A stretch of 64,000 bases of DNA. Origin: Prevotella sp. (GTDB taxonomy: Bacteria; Bacteroidota; Bacteroidia; Bacteroidales; Bacteroidaceae). A program made the translations under genes and the position numbers. Numbering within the stretch: position 1 is the stretch's first letter; each line of letters starts with the position of its first letter. The notes under the pieces were generated by a model, which had not been told where the DNA came from, made no database searches, and saw nothing but the letters and a program-made list of their open reading frames with translations. Below, one piece after another: positions 27,501-35,316 of this stretch. Location: assembly GCA_017443345.1 (NCBI GenBank), contig JAFSNR010000020.1:62001-126000 (forward strand), written 5' to 3'.

Positions 27501-28859
27501 ATCAAGCTCGAGGCGGGCAACAAGATTACCATCAACTCGGGCACAAACCTCCCGGTGCCTGACTATGGCGACTCACCCTGCGGCAAAACCACAGCCGCCA
27601 ATATCGGCAAGGCTATCGTCGAAGGTGTTGCGGGAGCTGTCACCGACATGTTTGTCTCTTCGATCGTAGACCTCTCGCTGGTGCGTCACGTCATAGAGGT
27701 ATACATACGCCCCGTAGACGGAACGACGCTGATCAAGTCGAGGAAGTTCCTGAAGCTGGAGGCCGGACTGGGCAAGGCCACCGTGAAGCGCAAAGACTAC
27801 AAGCAAACGACGTACAACGCCCTGAACGGCTCGGAGGAATTCTACAAACTGGTGATCAATCATGTCATGACGATTAGTTCGGCTGTCGACGTATTCTTCG
27901 GGAACTACTATGTCAAGTACCTGACTGCCCATCATACCAAAAACGCCTATTTCCTGGCGGGCGACAATATCTTAGATAATCCTAATGTACCCAACCTGTA
28001 CGAAAAGGCCCACGCAGATCTGACCAACCTCCCCGAAAGACTGAAGGTTGACGACTTCAAGGATTGTTTCTTGGAGAGCGGTATAGACAAGGACAAAAAG
28101 AAGGTTGAAGGCAAGGAGAATATGTTCAAGGCCATTGAAACGGAGGCCAACAACTTCATGGATACTGTCTGGGACCTCTACCACTATATGCGTGTAGACA
28201 CCTTAAAGGAACTCATTGAGCTCAAAGAAGACGCTGTGCCCAACGAGTTCAAGTTTGTGGCAAAGGCCTCGAAGAGTGTGCTGGAGGCCGGTAAGGATAC
28301 AGACTGGCTTCTTGAACAGTTCAGTAAATGGGACGAACGGAATTGTGATGGACCCACCGACTTCCTGATAACTAAGGAACCCACACCGACAGACATCTTC
28401 AACAAGTCGAACAGGCTCTACTTCAAGCGTCTCCTGATCCTGTTCTTCCTCTATCGCGTCTTCAAGGAACAAGAAGAAGAGAACAAAACAAGTCTCAATC
28501 CGAAGATGTACATCCACATCACCTATGATCCCAAGGATCTTACTAACGAGAAAAATGTACCTCTGCGGCAGGCTTACTGGTGGAAGCGACAGGTGGACGT
28601 CATCGACCGCATCAGTCAGAACTCTTTGCTGCGCTCGCTCTACGAGAGTACTATCCAGAAACTCATAGACCGCTGGAAGGCCAACTACGAGGGACTGAAG
28701 GACAAGCAGGTATGGGACGCCAACTACGACGGCCAGATACTCTTCTCAGACAAGGAAGATTCGACGCTGAGCTTCGAGGGTGAGGGCGTACACCGCGAGA
28801 CTGATGCTAACCAAGGCACATTGGAGCATCTGAAATGGATTTTAAGAGACATTAAATAA
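24513..28859 (+). CDS. Giant VgrG-like spike protein with coiled coil in the OB fold, cassette B (intact)
   Basis: 1448 residues, no signal peptide. The gp27-like region (about 1-575) contains INKRIYQPNEIEAELDF, RMTLNKYSKAYVARKLGSG and PYLVQYNESFYDFLVRSANR. The OB fold begins RRTGPQAAFVTDNDDPKNQG, reaches PWQ at 597-599, is interrupted by 219 coiled-coil residues, and resumes at SPWVRVATPMATFHGG (819 on) and GDEVLVDYDNGNIERPYVTG (about 841). Then come NGHHITFTDPPGG, GGIHIGDRYGIYEIEM and needle-type repeats (NAPNGDVTIRGKNIKLEAG) to about 1005. The last 440 residues are mostly helical and unrecognised, with the shared end motif GQILFSDKED. In VgrG, the OB fold and needle form the trimeric membrane-piercing tip. 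Here the coiled coils would project sideways or form a bundle. The operon gives its partners: STAS before it, beta-repeat protein and third protein after it. Confidence 0.88.
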   Translation: MAEQDTLKSSDYGHRYRIVFGPKITAPQQSVTPIDIIQSKELTLEDSARRIAFKLALHGIKINKRIYQPNEIEAELDFMKADSNGAVTLPDFDDVSGLFAERMVTVSVQMIAPGTGEKAGETTIASAYYVHELNSHVATDTNGTRKMYVKLHIFSMDKRMTLNKYSKAYVARKLGSGILQIEAKNFGMLDEGNKQPLISTNIKGLRFLRYNQETTIKILGKGNISAKIPSEFIHPYLVQYNESFYDFLVRSANRYGEFLYFEDGNLNLGLAQSGDTVEIKDYQSLTTQECADEPFNVDFYRRDPMKDMVDDSKVDLNSTYVDKRDDGFPKDAFPDNNKFQYNAEAVNDEYLFPLFKDKFTDFTRERKFDKPTNQGVLAHLMPFIRNFLGSELTTWYVGIIVSAVQAIIVEEGVKAGTTLFVLGMTGGRNGEENPKHIEAFNKLNEQSNGNKVVQFGGLDPKSWVTLDYYNTIKKHQYEQQRKMICIDMGVSYAPVKLGQKIKVDGLKQSYVVVQIVQKSEQAWGRDYDRYGEDSKDKSEGQRSQKIYAIPAYEEDNEEKFIPPVQPVDIIRRTGPQAAFVTDNDDPKNQGRVRVMYPWQTSSELISLKKVSENVANRLKEATAAENEAKQRKMDTIAAIALLQEQLYTFKEFLKLSPAERKAKLESMQTVLDEKEKVVNKKQNELTELKRQEAELTAIAEPTEEQKGQLIIIRTKIDSKESEFIKARDRRDKAASDLALYQEAHNHKLDEKDQSKDKTDYNDDENPVVKRLAESFYQKKQELVECNKACEKAEVEKTAAEANDKKMKEVMDVVYKTLSSPWVRVATPMATFHGGTYFKPRIGDEVLVDYDNGNIERPYVTGSLYSKNVLDPQELIERRYSPESQWSNVSMAMVSPNGHHITFTDPPGGLGFVTNAISPGLGMYGALMGVNSSVGESFKDLNGGIHIGDRYGIYEIEMLTHKRQIGIRSPFGTVNIDAFTGISINAPNGDVTIRGKNIKLEAGNKITINSGTNLPVPDYGDSPCGKTTAANIGKAIVEGVAGAVTDMFVSSIVDLSLVRHVIEVYIRPVDGTTLIKSRKFLKLEAGLGKATVKRKDYKQTTYNALNGSEEFYKLVINHVMTISSAVDVFFGNYYVKYLTAHHTKNAYFLAGDNILDNPNVPNLYEKAHADLTNLPERLKVDDFKDCFLESGIDKDKKKVEGKENMFKAIETEANNFMDTVWDLYHYMRVDTLKELIELKEDAVPNEFKFVAKASKSVLEAGKDTDWLLEQFSKWDERNCDGPTDFLITKEPTPTDIFNKSNRLYFKRLLILFFLYRVFKEQEEENKTSLNPKMYIHITYDPKDLTNEKNVPLRQAYWWKRQVDVIDRISQNSLLRSLYESTIQKLIDRWKANYEGLKDKQVWDANYDGQILFSDKEDSTLSFEGEGVHRETDANQGTLEHLKWILRDIK

Positions 28860-28874
28860 ATAAAGCCGACAATT

Positions 28875-30797
28875 ATGGACTATATATTCAATGACTGGGA
28901 AAAGAAGCTATCGAACTTTGCCGACAGCGTTGAGAAAGACCTGAACGAAATCAGGCAGTGTAAGGCCGAAATCCAGCAGATGAAGCTTGAGATGGAGGTC
29001 GAGAGAAAGAGAGGCCGTTACGTGCGCGACGATCACAGACTGGTGCTCTCGGCACCGGAGATCGTCATCGGCAACGTGGACCGCAACGGGACCCTCTTCC
29101 CCGGTGGTTCGACCATCGTGGTCAGAGGTACCGATGTGGGTGTGCAGGCAGCCGGTGAGGGCGGACAGCTGGAGATGAGAGCCGCTGGCATCCGTCAGAT
29201 TGCCGAAGACCCGGGTGTAGACGGCTACGAGCACGTGGTGTATAACCATTCAGAGGTGGTCAGTCAGGCCCGCAACATCATCATCCAGAGCGACGAGACG
29301 ACCGGTGCCTTCTTCGCGCCCACCCTCCCCACCGGAGGTAGCGGTGTACGCATCCACGCCGACCAGAAAGTCGACATCGAGGCTGCGATGACGGCTGAGA
29401 GTCGCGAAAAGCAACTCGACGATATCACCAAGGATGCGGAGGACATGAAGAAGGTACTGAAGGAGCAGGCCGACCAGCAGAAGAGCGGACTCAAGAAATC
29501 AATCGAGGAGATCATCAAACTCATTGAGAAGAAAGAGAAGCTGGCCGAGGACTATACGGCCGTACGCACGAATGCTGCCGACATTCAGGGGCTCGACCGT
29601 CAGTTACGCGAACTGTCGTCGAGCATCGCCAACTGCATCTACGACTATTCGGAGGTGCTCTCACAACTGGCAGAGGCCAACCGACAGGCGAAGAGCTTCA
29701 AGGCGCAGAAGGAGACCATCGTCAAGGGTGAAGACTTCAAGAAAAACGCGACGGGTGCTGCTGTCGCCATCACCGGTGAGCGCATCTCGCTCGTTTCTGC
29801 CGACGGCGAGGGTAACCTGCGCGACAACGAAGGCTCGGGCATCGCGATGAAGGCCAACAAGGTCGACATCGCCTCAGTCGAGGAAGACGGCAAGCTGAAG
29901 GAGAAGGGACAGGTCAGCATCACTGCGAAGAACATCGATATGACCACAGCCGGCGAAACCGGTCAGGAGTACGAGGAAGGCGAGCTGAAGACTGCTGCCT
30001 ATACGGCAGAAGGCGACTTCACCCTGCGCTCGAAGAACATCACCATCGAAGCTGTCGACTACGAGATGGCCGAGAAGAAACGGAAAGAGAAGCAACTCAC
30101 CGCCGAGAGCACCATCAAGCTCAGGGCGAAGACCATCGAGGTATCGACCGAAGGCTCGAAGGATATCGAAGTCGACGAGGAGGGCAAGCTCACGAAGGCC
30201 AGCTACACGGCCGAAGGCGATATCATCGTGCGCTCGAAGACCCTCAGTGTCGAGAGTATCGATCACGATGTGGAGAACGGACAGGCAACGGAGAAAGCCC
30301 TCACAGCAGGGAGCACCGTCAGCATCAGAGCCGAGAAGACCGACCTTGCTGCCACCGACACCGAAGGCAAGGCTACGGGCAGCGTGAACATCAACGCGAA
30401 GGACGTCAGCGTGAAGTCGATGGACGTAGACAAGGAGAAGCGTACCGACAGCAACCTCGCCGAAGGCAGCACGATGACGCTCGTCTCGGAGACACTCTAC
30501 ATCGGTGCCCAGTCGGACGACGTGAAGAGCAAGCTGGTTCAGGCCCAGAGCGAGGAAATCACGCTCGCAGCCGACAAGACCCTCAAGGCCCAGCAGGACA
30601 AGGAGAAAGCCTTACTGCAACTGGCCGATGGCAAGTCGACGCTGAAGAGCGACGCCAACACCATCAACGGCAACACCACCCTCAGCGACAATGCCGAAGT
30701 CAAGGGCGAAATCAAGTCGCCTAAGGCTACCATCGACCACATCAAGGCCAACAGCTCACTCAATTCACCTAACATCAGCGACGGTATGGCCGTTTAA
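28875..30797 (+). CDS. Coiled-coil/beta-repeat spike-associated protein, cassette B (intact)
   Basis: 640 residues, no signal peptide. In order: an N-terminal helix (MDYIFNDWEKKLSNFADSVE ... KCKAEIQQMKLE, 1-45), a beta block (LVLSAPEIVIGNVDRNG, IRQIAEDPGVDGYEHVV) to about 165, a central coiled coil at about 175-290, and then about 320 residues of repeated strands of the form ASIxxRAKTxxVxSxD, for example GSVNINAKDVSVKSMDVDKE. The end is PNISDGMAV. It starts 15 bp after the spike gene. The repeats resemble the intertwined needle of gp5/VgrG, so a trimeric fibre that extends or caps the spike is my best inference. An effector or receptor-binding fibre is the alternative. No PAAR motif and no toxin domain are visible. 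Confidence 0.87.
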   Translation: MDYIFNDWEKKLSNFADSVEKDLNEIRQCKAEIQQMKLEMEVERKRGRYVRDDHRLVLSAPEIVIGNVDRNGTLFPGGSTIVVRGTDVGVQAAGEGGQLEMRAAGIRQIAEDPGVDGYEHVVYNHSEVVSQARNIIIQSDETTGAFFAPTLPTGGSGVRIHADQKVDIEAAMTAESREKQLDDITKDAEDMKKVLKEQADQQKSGLKKSIEEIIKLIEKKEKLAEDYTAVRTNAADIQGLDRQLRELSSSIANCIYDYSEVLSQLAEANRQAKSFKAQKETIVKGEDFKKNATGAAVAITGERISLVSADGEGNLRDNEGSGIAMKANKVDIASVEEDGKLKEKGQVSITAKNIDMTTAGETGQEYEEGELKTAAYTAEGDFTLRSKNITIEAVDYEMAEKKRKEKQLTAESTIKLRAKTIEVSTEGSKDIEVDEEGKLTKASYTAEGDIIVRSKTLSVESIDHDVENGQATEKALTAGSTVSIRAEKTDLAATDTEGKATGSVNINAKDVSVKSMDVDKEKRTDSNLAEGSTMTLVSETLYIGAQSDDVKSKLVQAQSEEITLAADKTLKAQQDKEKALLQLADGKSTLKSDANTINGNTTLSDNAEVKGEIKSPKATIDHIKANSSLNSPNISDGMAV

Positions 30798-30829
30798 TAG
30801 AAACATCAAAAGAAAACGAATACATCATT

Positions 30830-31507
30830 ATGAACAGTTACTATTACGCACAGCTCAAGGATTTCACAGAGAAAGCCAGAGGCTATAATATGATGTTTAA
30901 CTACCGGATGATGAACCTCTGCGTCAAAGCAGAACCCGGTGCACTGGTGCCGGTGATCGTCACCGTCGGTGGCAAGGACTACAACCTCGAAGAGGTGGCC
31001 CAGATACGCAGACCCGACGACTATATCTTTGAAATCAGGGCGAACAACAGCGACTACCTGCAGAATATCATCGATGGTATCATGGACGTACATCCGGAGT
31101 TCGTGTTCGAGATGAAGACCGAGAAGGACATCGAGGAAAAGGACGTGAACTATGCCCAATACACGATGCCGGAAGTGGACAAAGATCGTTACGACCTGTT
31201 GTCAGAGACCACCAAGGCTTTCTACAACGAGTGTCTGGTCAGCATCGATGCCGTCTACGCCCAGAAGGAGGCCAAGTTGGCCGAGGTGGCCGTCCACGCG
31301 CCCGCTGAGGATGTCCAGCAGATCAAGGACGAGCTCGACGAGTATTATCACAACGCCAAGGACGAGGCTCAGAAGATGCGCGACATGAAGTTGCAGGAGA
31401 TCGAGGAAGCTTATCTGCACTACCAAGAGAAAGAGCAGGATCGGGAAATCGGTAAGATCAACAGTTTCGATTACAGTCAAGGCATGCGACTGGATCAGGA
31501 CGAATAA
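30830..31507 (+). CDS. Third cassette protein (225 aa, tail SQGMRLDQDE), cassette B
   Basis: This 225-residue paralogue of 8075-8743 and 58589-59281 is of unknown family. The N-terminal half is alpha/beta (YNMMFNYRMMNLCVKAEPGA, KDYNLEEVAQIRRPDDYIFE, IIDGIMDVHPEFVFEM). The C-terminal half is a charged coiled coil (EVAVHAPAEDVQQIKDELDE) and ends NSFDYSQGMRLDQDE. It is the last gene of the cassette B operon, 32 bp behind the beta-repeat gene and followed by a terminator. The constant place and the N-terminal similarity between cassettes suggest binding to a shared part of the spike or beta-repeat protein. Confidence 0.87.
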   Translation: MNSYYYAQLKDFTEKARGYNMMFNYRMMNLCVKAEPGALVPVIVTVGGKDYNLEEVAQIRRPDDYIFEIRANNSDYLQNIIDGIMDVHPEFVFEMKTEKDIEEKDVNYAQYTMPEVDKDRYDLLSETTKAFYNECLVSIDAVYAQKEAKLAEVAVHAPAEDVQQIKDELDEYYHNAKDEAQKMRDMKLQEIEEAYLHYQEKEQDREIGKINSFDYSQGMRLDQDE

Positions 31508-31510
31508 ATC

Positions 31511-31540
31511 AATCATCCCCGCCGATTGGCGGGGATGATT
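31511..31540. terminator. Bidirectional hairpin terminator
   Basis: A perfect 13-bp stem (31511-31523 with 31528-31540) has a GATT loop. It lies between the converging cassette B operon and the GH43 gene. The core is identical to the hairpin at 8041-8068. Confidence 0.78.
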
Positions 31541-31545
31541 GTTAT

Positions 31546-32997
31546 TTATTGATGGCGGAAATTCCACTTGGAATTATCGCTCTTGAAATCGTACTCGGCA
31601 AGGGTCGGCGTGGAGTCGCCTGCGGAGTAAAGGCAATACTTTGTATTGGTGCCTTCGATACCCGGGATGGCCTTCGGCATGATGCGATAGGTGCCATCGG
31701 TCAGCTGTTCGATGCGCCAGAGCTGTTCGTCGGCTCCTGTGTAGACGGGAACGGTCGTCACCTCCTTATCGGCTGTTGCAGCGAGGGCGCGCTCAGTTCC
31801 CTCGATGGTGATCTTGAAGTAGGGATTGCTGAGATAGCCGCCAGCCTCGTTGACGGGTGTGATGGTCCAGCGCTGGTGAGGACGATACATATAGTCGCCG
31901 ATGCGGGCAGGGATGTCGCCCTCAGGCCAAGTGCCCTTCACTTCTGCGAGTGTCTGGTTGGCGATGGGTTTGACGGGCTGCTTCATCTGTTCGCGATTGA
32001 ACCATCCCTGACGCTCCTGCGCCATACGGACGAAGTCGACAGCGAGTTCGAGGGCATAGCCGCGACGCTCACTCAGGATGGCGAGGTTGCCTCCCTTGAA
32101 GTTGTCGCCAACCACAGGCCAGCCATTCTTCCAGACGAGTGGACGGACGGCTAGCGTGGAACGACCGCTCAGTTCGAAGTCGGCCTCCCAGTGGAACGAC
32201 ATCACCTCGACACCCTCGTCGACGATGAAGCGTCCGAAGTGTCCGGCTCCACAGGCGCGCTCTTCGGCAGCAACGACCATCTTTCCACCTCCGTGGAACA
32301 TATCACGGCCTACGTTGTCGAGATAGGGGCCCTCCACACTGCGCGAACGGCCTACGACAATGTTATAGGTAGAGTTGACCCCGTCGCAGCAGGTGCCGTG
32401 AGTGCCGAGCAGATAATACCAGCCGTCGCGATACATCAGGTCGGAGGCCTCGCAGTCGATGGCGATATCTTTCTCCACGTTACCCTTCACACGGAAGCCG
32501 GTCTTGGGATCGAGTTCGATGAGACGGATGGTACCGAAATAGGTACCGTAGCTGACCCACAGGCGACCGGTCGTCGGATCGAGCAGCAGTCCCGGGTCGA
32601 TGGCGTCCTGATCCTCCATTCCGTCGGAGTAGCACACCTCGACGGCCTCACTCCACTTGAAGTCGGGCGACTTTGGATCGAGGGTCTTGTTCCACATCGT
32701 AAGGATACGGCCAGCATGACCGCCACCGAGTCCACCACCTGTGGCACCGTAGATACAGAGATAACGGTCGCCGATCTTCAGGACATCGGGTGCAGCACCG
32801 CCACCGGGACGATCGGCACCACTGAACCAGCTCCAGCCATCAGCAGAGATCAGACCGCCTCCGCCTGTACCGAAGGTATAGTACTTACCATCGCACTCGG
32901 CCAGCGTCGAGGGGTCGTGGATATAGGGTTCGCCGATTTGTGCGTTTGCTGCTGTGGCAAGCGTCAGAGCCGCCAGAATTGTATGTAGTCTTTTCAT
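31546..32997 (-). CDS. Secreted GH43-family glycosidase (arabinosidase/xylosidase type) with C-terminal lectin-like domain
   Basis: 483 residues with a signal peptide (MKRLHTILAALTLATAANAQ). The five-bladed GH43 propeller covers about 22-310. The three expected acidic residues can be placed: Asp in YIHDPSTL, Asp in DAIDPGLLLD, and Glu in DCEASDLMYRDGWYYLLG. The C-terminal 150 residues (DYMYRPHQRWTITPV, TDGTYRIMPKAIPG, STPTLAEYD) look like a ricin-type beta-trefoil carbohydrate-binding domain. GH43 enzymes cut arabinan, arabinoxylan or related side chains; the exact substrate cannot be told. It follows the second GH43 gene after 2 bp, as the last gene of the polysaccharide locus. Confidence 0.88.
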   Translation of the reverse strand: MKRLHTILAALTLATAANAQIGEPYIHDPSTLAECDGKYYTFGTGGGGLISADGWSWFSGADRPGGGAAPDVLKIGDRYLCIYGATGGGLGGGHAGRILTMWNKTLDPKSPDFKWSEAVEVCYSDGMEDQDAIDPGLLLDPTTGRLWVSYGTYFGTIRLIELDPKTGFRVKGNVEKDIAIDCEASDLMYRDGWYYLLGTHGTCCDGVNSTYNIVVGRSRSVEGPYLDNVGRDMFHGGGKMVVAAEERACGAGHFGRFIVDEGVEVMSFHWEADFELSGRSTLAVRPLVWKNGWPVVGDNFKGGNLAILSERRGYALELAVDFVRMAQERQGWFNREQMKQPVKPIANQTLAEVKGTWPEGDIPARIGDYMYRPHQRWTITPVNEAGGYLSNPYFKITIEGTERALAATADKEVTTVPVYTGADEQLWRIEQLTDGTYRIMPKAIPGIEGTNTKYCLYSAGDSTPTLAEYDFKSDNSKWNFRHQ

Positions 32998-32999
32998 CT

Positions 33000-35129
33000 T
33001 TATTGAGCTTTGATTGAATAGTTAGTTACAGGATTACCTTTCTCGTCGAGGAAACGGACACAGAAGTCGCTCATGCCCGGACCGTTGATGATGGCACCAC
33101 GCAGGATGTTACGGCCCTTCTTCAGCGAGAGACGGGGCGACATCGCATCGTCCTTCACCATTCGACGGTCGCCGGAGAGCAGCAATGCCTCCTTACCGTT
33201 AAGCCACCACATAGAGGCAGAGTTGGAACCGACGGCCAGTCGGACGTTCTCGATATCCTCATCGCAGTCGATGATCGTGACGGCCCAGAAGAGGACGCCA
33301 TAGACCTGCTGGCCCCACTTCTCGGCAAAGCGGAAGAGCTTCACGTTGAAGTTCTCGCTGTCGAGTGCGTGCCAAGTCAGGTTCTGGGTAACGGTCTTCA
33401 CCTCGGGCTGAGCGGGCTCTTCCTGACCGAAACTGCGTCCGAATCCAGCAGGGGCCTGTTCCTGTTTGAAGACAGCCTTCACCTTCTGACCATCCTTCGG
33501 TACGATGGTCTGCTGACCCTTGAAGTACTCTCTGTTGAAGTGCTCACGCAGATAGGTATCGGTGAAGACGGTATTGCCCGGATTGGGTTTGTTGATGGGC
33601 TCGAGAAGCAACCAACGACGGATGAAGCCTTCCTCGTCGGGCTGTGCTACAGCACTCGTCGCTGGCGTAAAGTACTTCGGACGGTTCTTGAACTGGATCC
33701 AGTCGACACTGACGCCAGCATTGCCCTCACAGGTGATCACGAGGTCGCTGACACCCTTCGGTGTGTTTTCGAGCGAAGCGGTCATCGGGAGCCACTGGTT
33801 GCTGAAGTCGCGACGGAACATCGCAGGCATCCCTGCTGGCACCTCAGGCTTGACAGTCATATCGATCTTGGCGATAATCTTACCGTCGGCACTCTTCTCG
33901 CGAATATAGAAAGAGGTATTGTCGGAAGCCTTAGCGGAAATCACCAGATAGCCATCGGTGAGACAACCGAAGTCCACATCGTCGTATTTGATCCAGCTAC
34001 CCTTCACCGGAAGTGTGGCCTGGAAACTGCGGAAGGTATTGACGGTATCGATGAGTTGGGTGGTGACATCGCTGCTGGCAGCACTGTAGCGGTCGATCTC
34101 GATCTTCTCGGTAGCCTGGTTGATACCCACACCACGCAAGGTCTGCTTCACCTCCTGAATCGTACCGTCGGCATTGAAGGCGACCTTCTCGATGCAGACA
34201 CTACGACGCTTGTCATCGCGGGGTGAGAAATGGTTGCGGTGGTAGAAGAGATACCACTGGCCCTTATACTCCACCAGACTGTGGTGGTTGGTCCAACAGG
34301 TGTTATCGTGCTCGGCCATGATGATTCCCTTGAAATCCCAAGGGCCCAGAGGCGACTTCGACATCGCGTAGGCCAACGTCTCGGTGGGGTTCTTTCCCTC
34401 GCCGGTCTCGCCACGCACCCAGGGGAAGGAGAGATAGTACCAGTCGCCACGCTTGAAGGCGAAAGGACCCTCCTTGAAACCGTCGGGCAGACCTTCCATC
34501 AGCTGACCGCCAACCATCATCGGAGGCATGTCGGGCATACCCTCACGCTTGGGGAACTTCATCTCCTGCAGCTCTCCGTCGAGCTCCAGCATGTTCGCCT
34601 TCAGCTTGCCTCCCCTGATACCCATACCACTCCAATAGATATAGGCCTGATCGTCATCGTCGATGAGCACACAGGGATCGATGCCCGATACGCCCTTGAT
34701 GGGCTGAGTCTCACACTTGAACGGTCCCTCGGGACTATCGGCCGTTGCCACACCGATGCCGAACCCGCGTCCGTCCTTAGGTCCATTGGGGAAGTAGAAA
34801 TAGTACTTGCCGTTCTTATAGACACAATCGGGAGCCCACATGGAGTAGCCTTCAGGATTGCCCCAGGGCACATTCTCCTGCGAGACGATGACCCCATGAT
34901 CCTTCCAATCGGTCAGATTCTCTGAAGAGAACACATGATAGTCGGCCATACAGAACCAATCCTGTCGCTGCCCGGCAGGAGGAACGATGTCGTGAGAGGG
35001 ATAGACATACACCTGGTCATTAAATACGCGCGCAGTAGGATCGGCTGCAAACTGATCGCGGATCACAGGGTTCTGCGCCACCATCACCAGCGGCACCCCC
35101 ATGAAAATCATACTTAGCAATTTCTTCAT
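33000..35129 (-). CDS. Secreted multidomain GH43-family glycosidase with CBM6-like domain
   Basis: 709 residues with a signal peptide (MKKLLSMIFMGVPLVMVAQ). The GH43 domain (about 20-330) shows Asp in QFAADPTARVFN, Asp in SGIDPCVLIDDDDQAYIYW, and Glu in GFKEGPFAFKRGDWYYL. A CBM6-like beta sandwich follows (about 350-480: GSWIKYDDVDFG, SDNTSFYIREKSADGK, GNAGVSVDWIQFK). A C-terminal region of about 220 residues (NLTWHALDSENFNVKLF, GSNSASMWWLNGKEALLLSG) looks like a galactose-binding-type sandwich. It has its own upstream promoter after a terminator, so it and the downstream GH43 gene may form a separate unit within the polysaccharide locus. Likely substrates are arabinose- or xylose-containing plant polysaccharides. 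Confidence 0.88.
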   Translation of the reverse strand: MKKLLSMIFMGVPLVMVAQNPVIRDQFAADPTARVFNDQVYVYPSHDIVPPAGQRQDWFCMADYHVFSSENLTDWKDHGVIVSQENVPWGNPEGYSMWAPDCVYKNGKYYFYFPNGPKDGRGFGIGVATADSPEGPFKCETQPIKGVSGIDPCVLIDDDDQAYIYWSGMGIRGGKLKANMLELDGELQEMKFPKREGMPDMPPMMVGGQLMEGLPDGFKEGPFAFKRGDWYYLSFPWVRGETGEGKNPTETLAYAMSKSPLGPWDFKGIIMAEHDNTCWTNHHSLVEYKGQWYLFYHRNHFSPRDDKRRSVCIEKVAFNADGTIQEVKQTLRGVGINQATEKIEIDRYSAASSDVTTQLIDTVNTFRSFQATLPVKGSWIKYDDVDFGCLTDGYLVISAKASDNTSFYIREKSADGKIIAKIDMTVKPEVPAGMPAMFRRDFSNQWLPMTASLENTPKGVSDLVITCEGNAGVSVDWIQFKNRPKYFTPATSAVAQPDEEGFIRRWLLLEPINKPNPGNTVFTDTYLREHFNREYFKGQQTIVPKDGQKVKAVFKQEQAPAGFGRSFGQEEPAQPEVKTVTQNLTWHALDSENFNVKLFRFAEKWGQQVYGVLFWAVTIIDCDEDIENVRLAVGSNSASMWWLNGKEALLLSGDRRMVKDDAMSPRLSLKKGRNILRGAIINGPGMSDFCVRFLDEKGNPVTNYSIKAQ

Positions 35130-35167
35130 TAGCGTTATTGTATAAGAATAGTTGAACTTTATGGTTG

Positions 35168-35175
35168 CAAAGATA
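35168..35175 (-). promoter_or_regulatory. -7 promoter element for the GH43 pair
   Basis: TATCTTTG on the minus strand, 38 bp upstream of the start at 35129. No convincing TTTG lies 20 bp further up. Confidence 0.5.
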
Positions 35176-35230
35176 CAAAAATTTCATTATATTTGATGTA
35201 TTTTCCCAGCAAAGGTTTAATCGATTCATC

Positions 35231-35271
35231 TTTTTTATAAAAAAGATGCCGCATCATCACGACGCAGCATC
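35231..35271 (-). terminator. Terminator after the beta-propeller lipoprotein gene
   Basis: An 11-bp stem with one mismatch (35245-35255 with 35261-35271) is followed, on the minus strand, by TTTTTT. It separates the gene ending at 35317 from the GH43 pair. Confidence 0.7.
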
Positions 35272-35316
35272 CCGGAAAAACCAATTTAATCTATAGCAAA
35301 TACTACAGATTTTTCT

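Noticed and set aside
28080-28859. Toxin domain at the C-terminus of the spike proteins
   Set aside because: The C-terminal 400-440 residues are similar between cassettes and end in the same GQILFSD-type motif; toxin tips usually vary, and no catalytic motif was seen.
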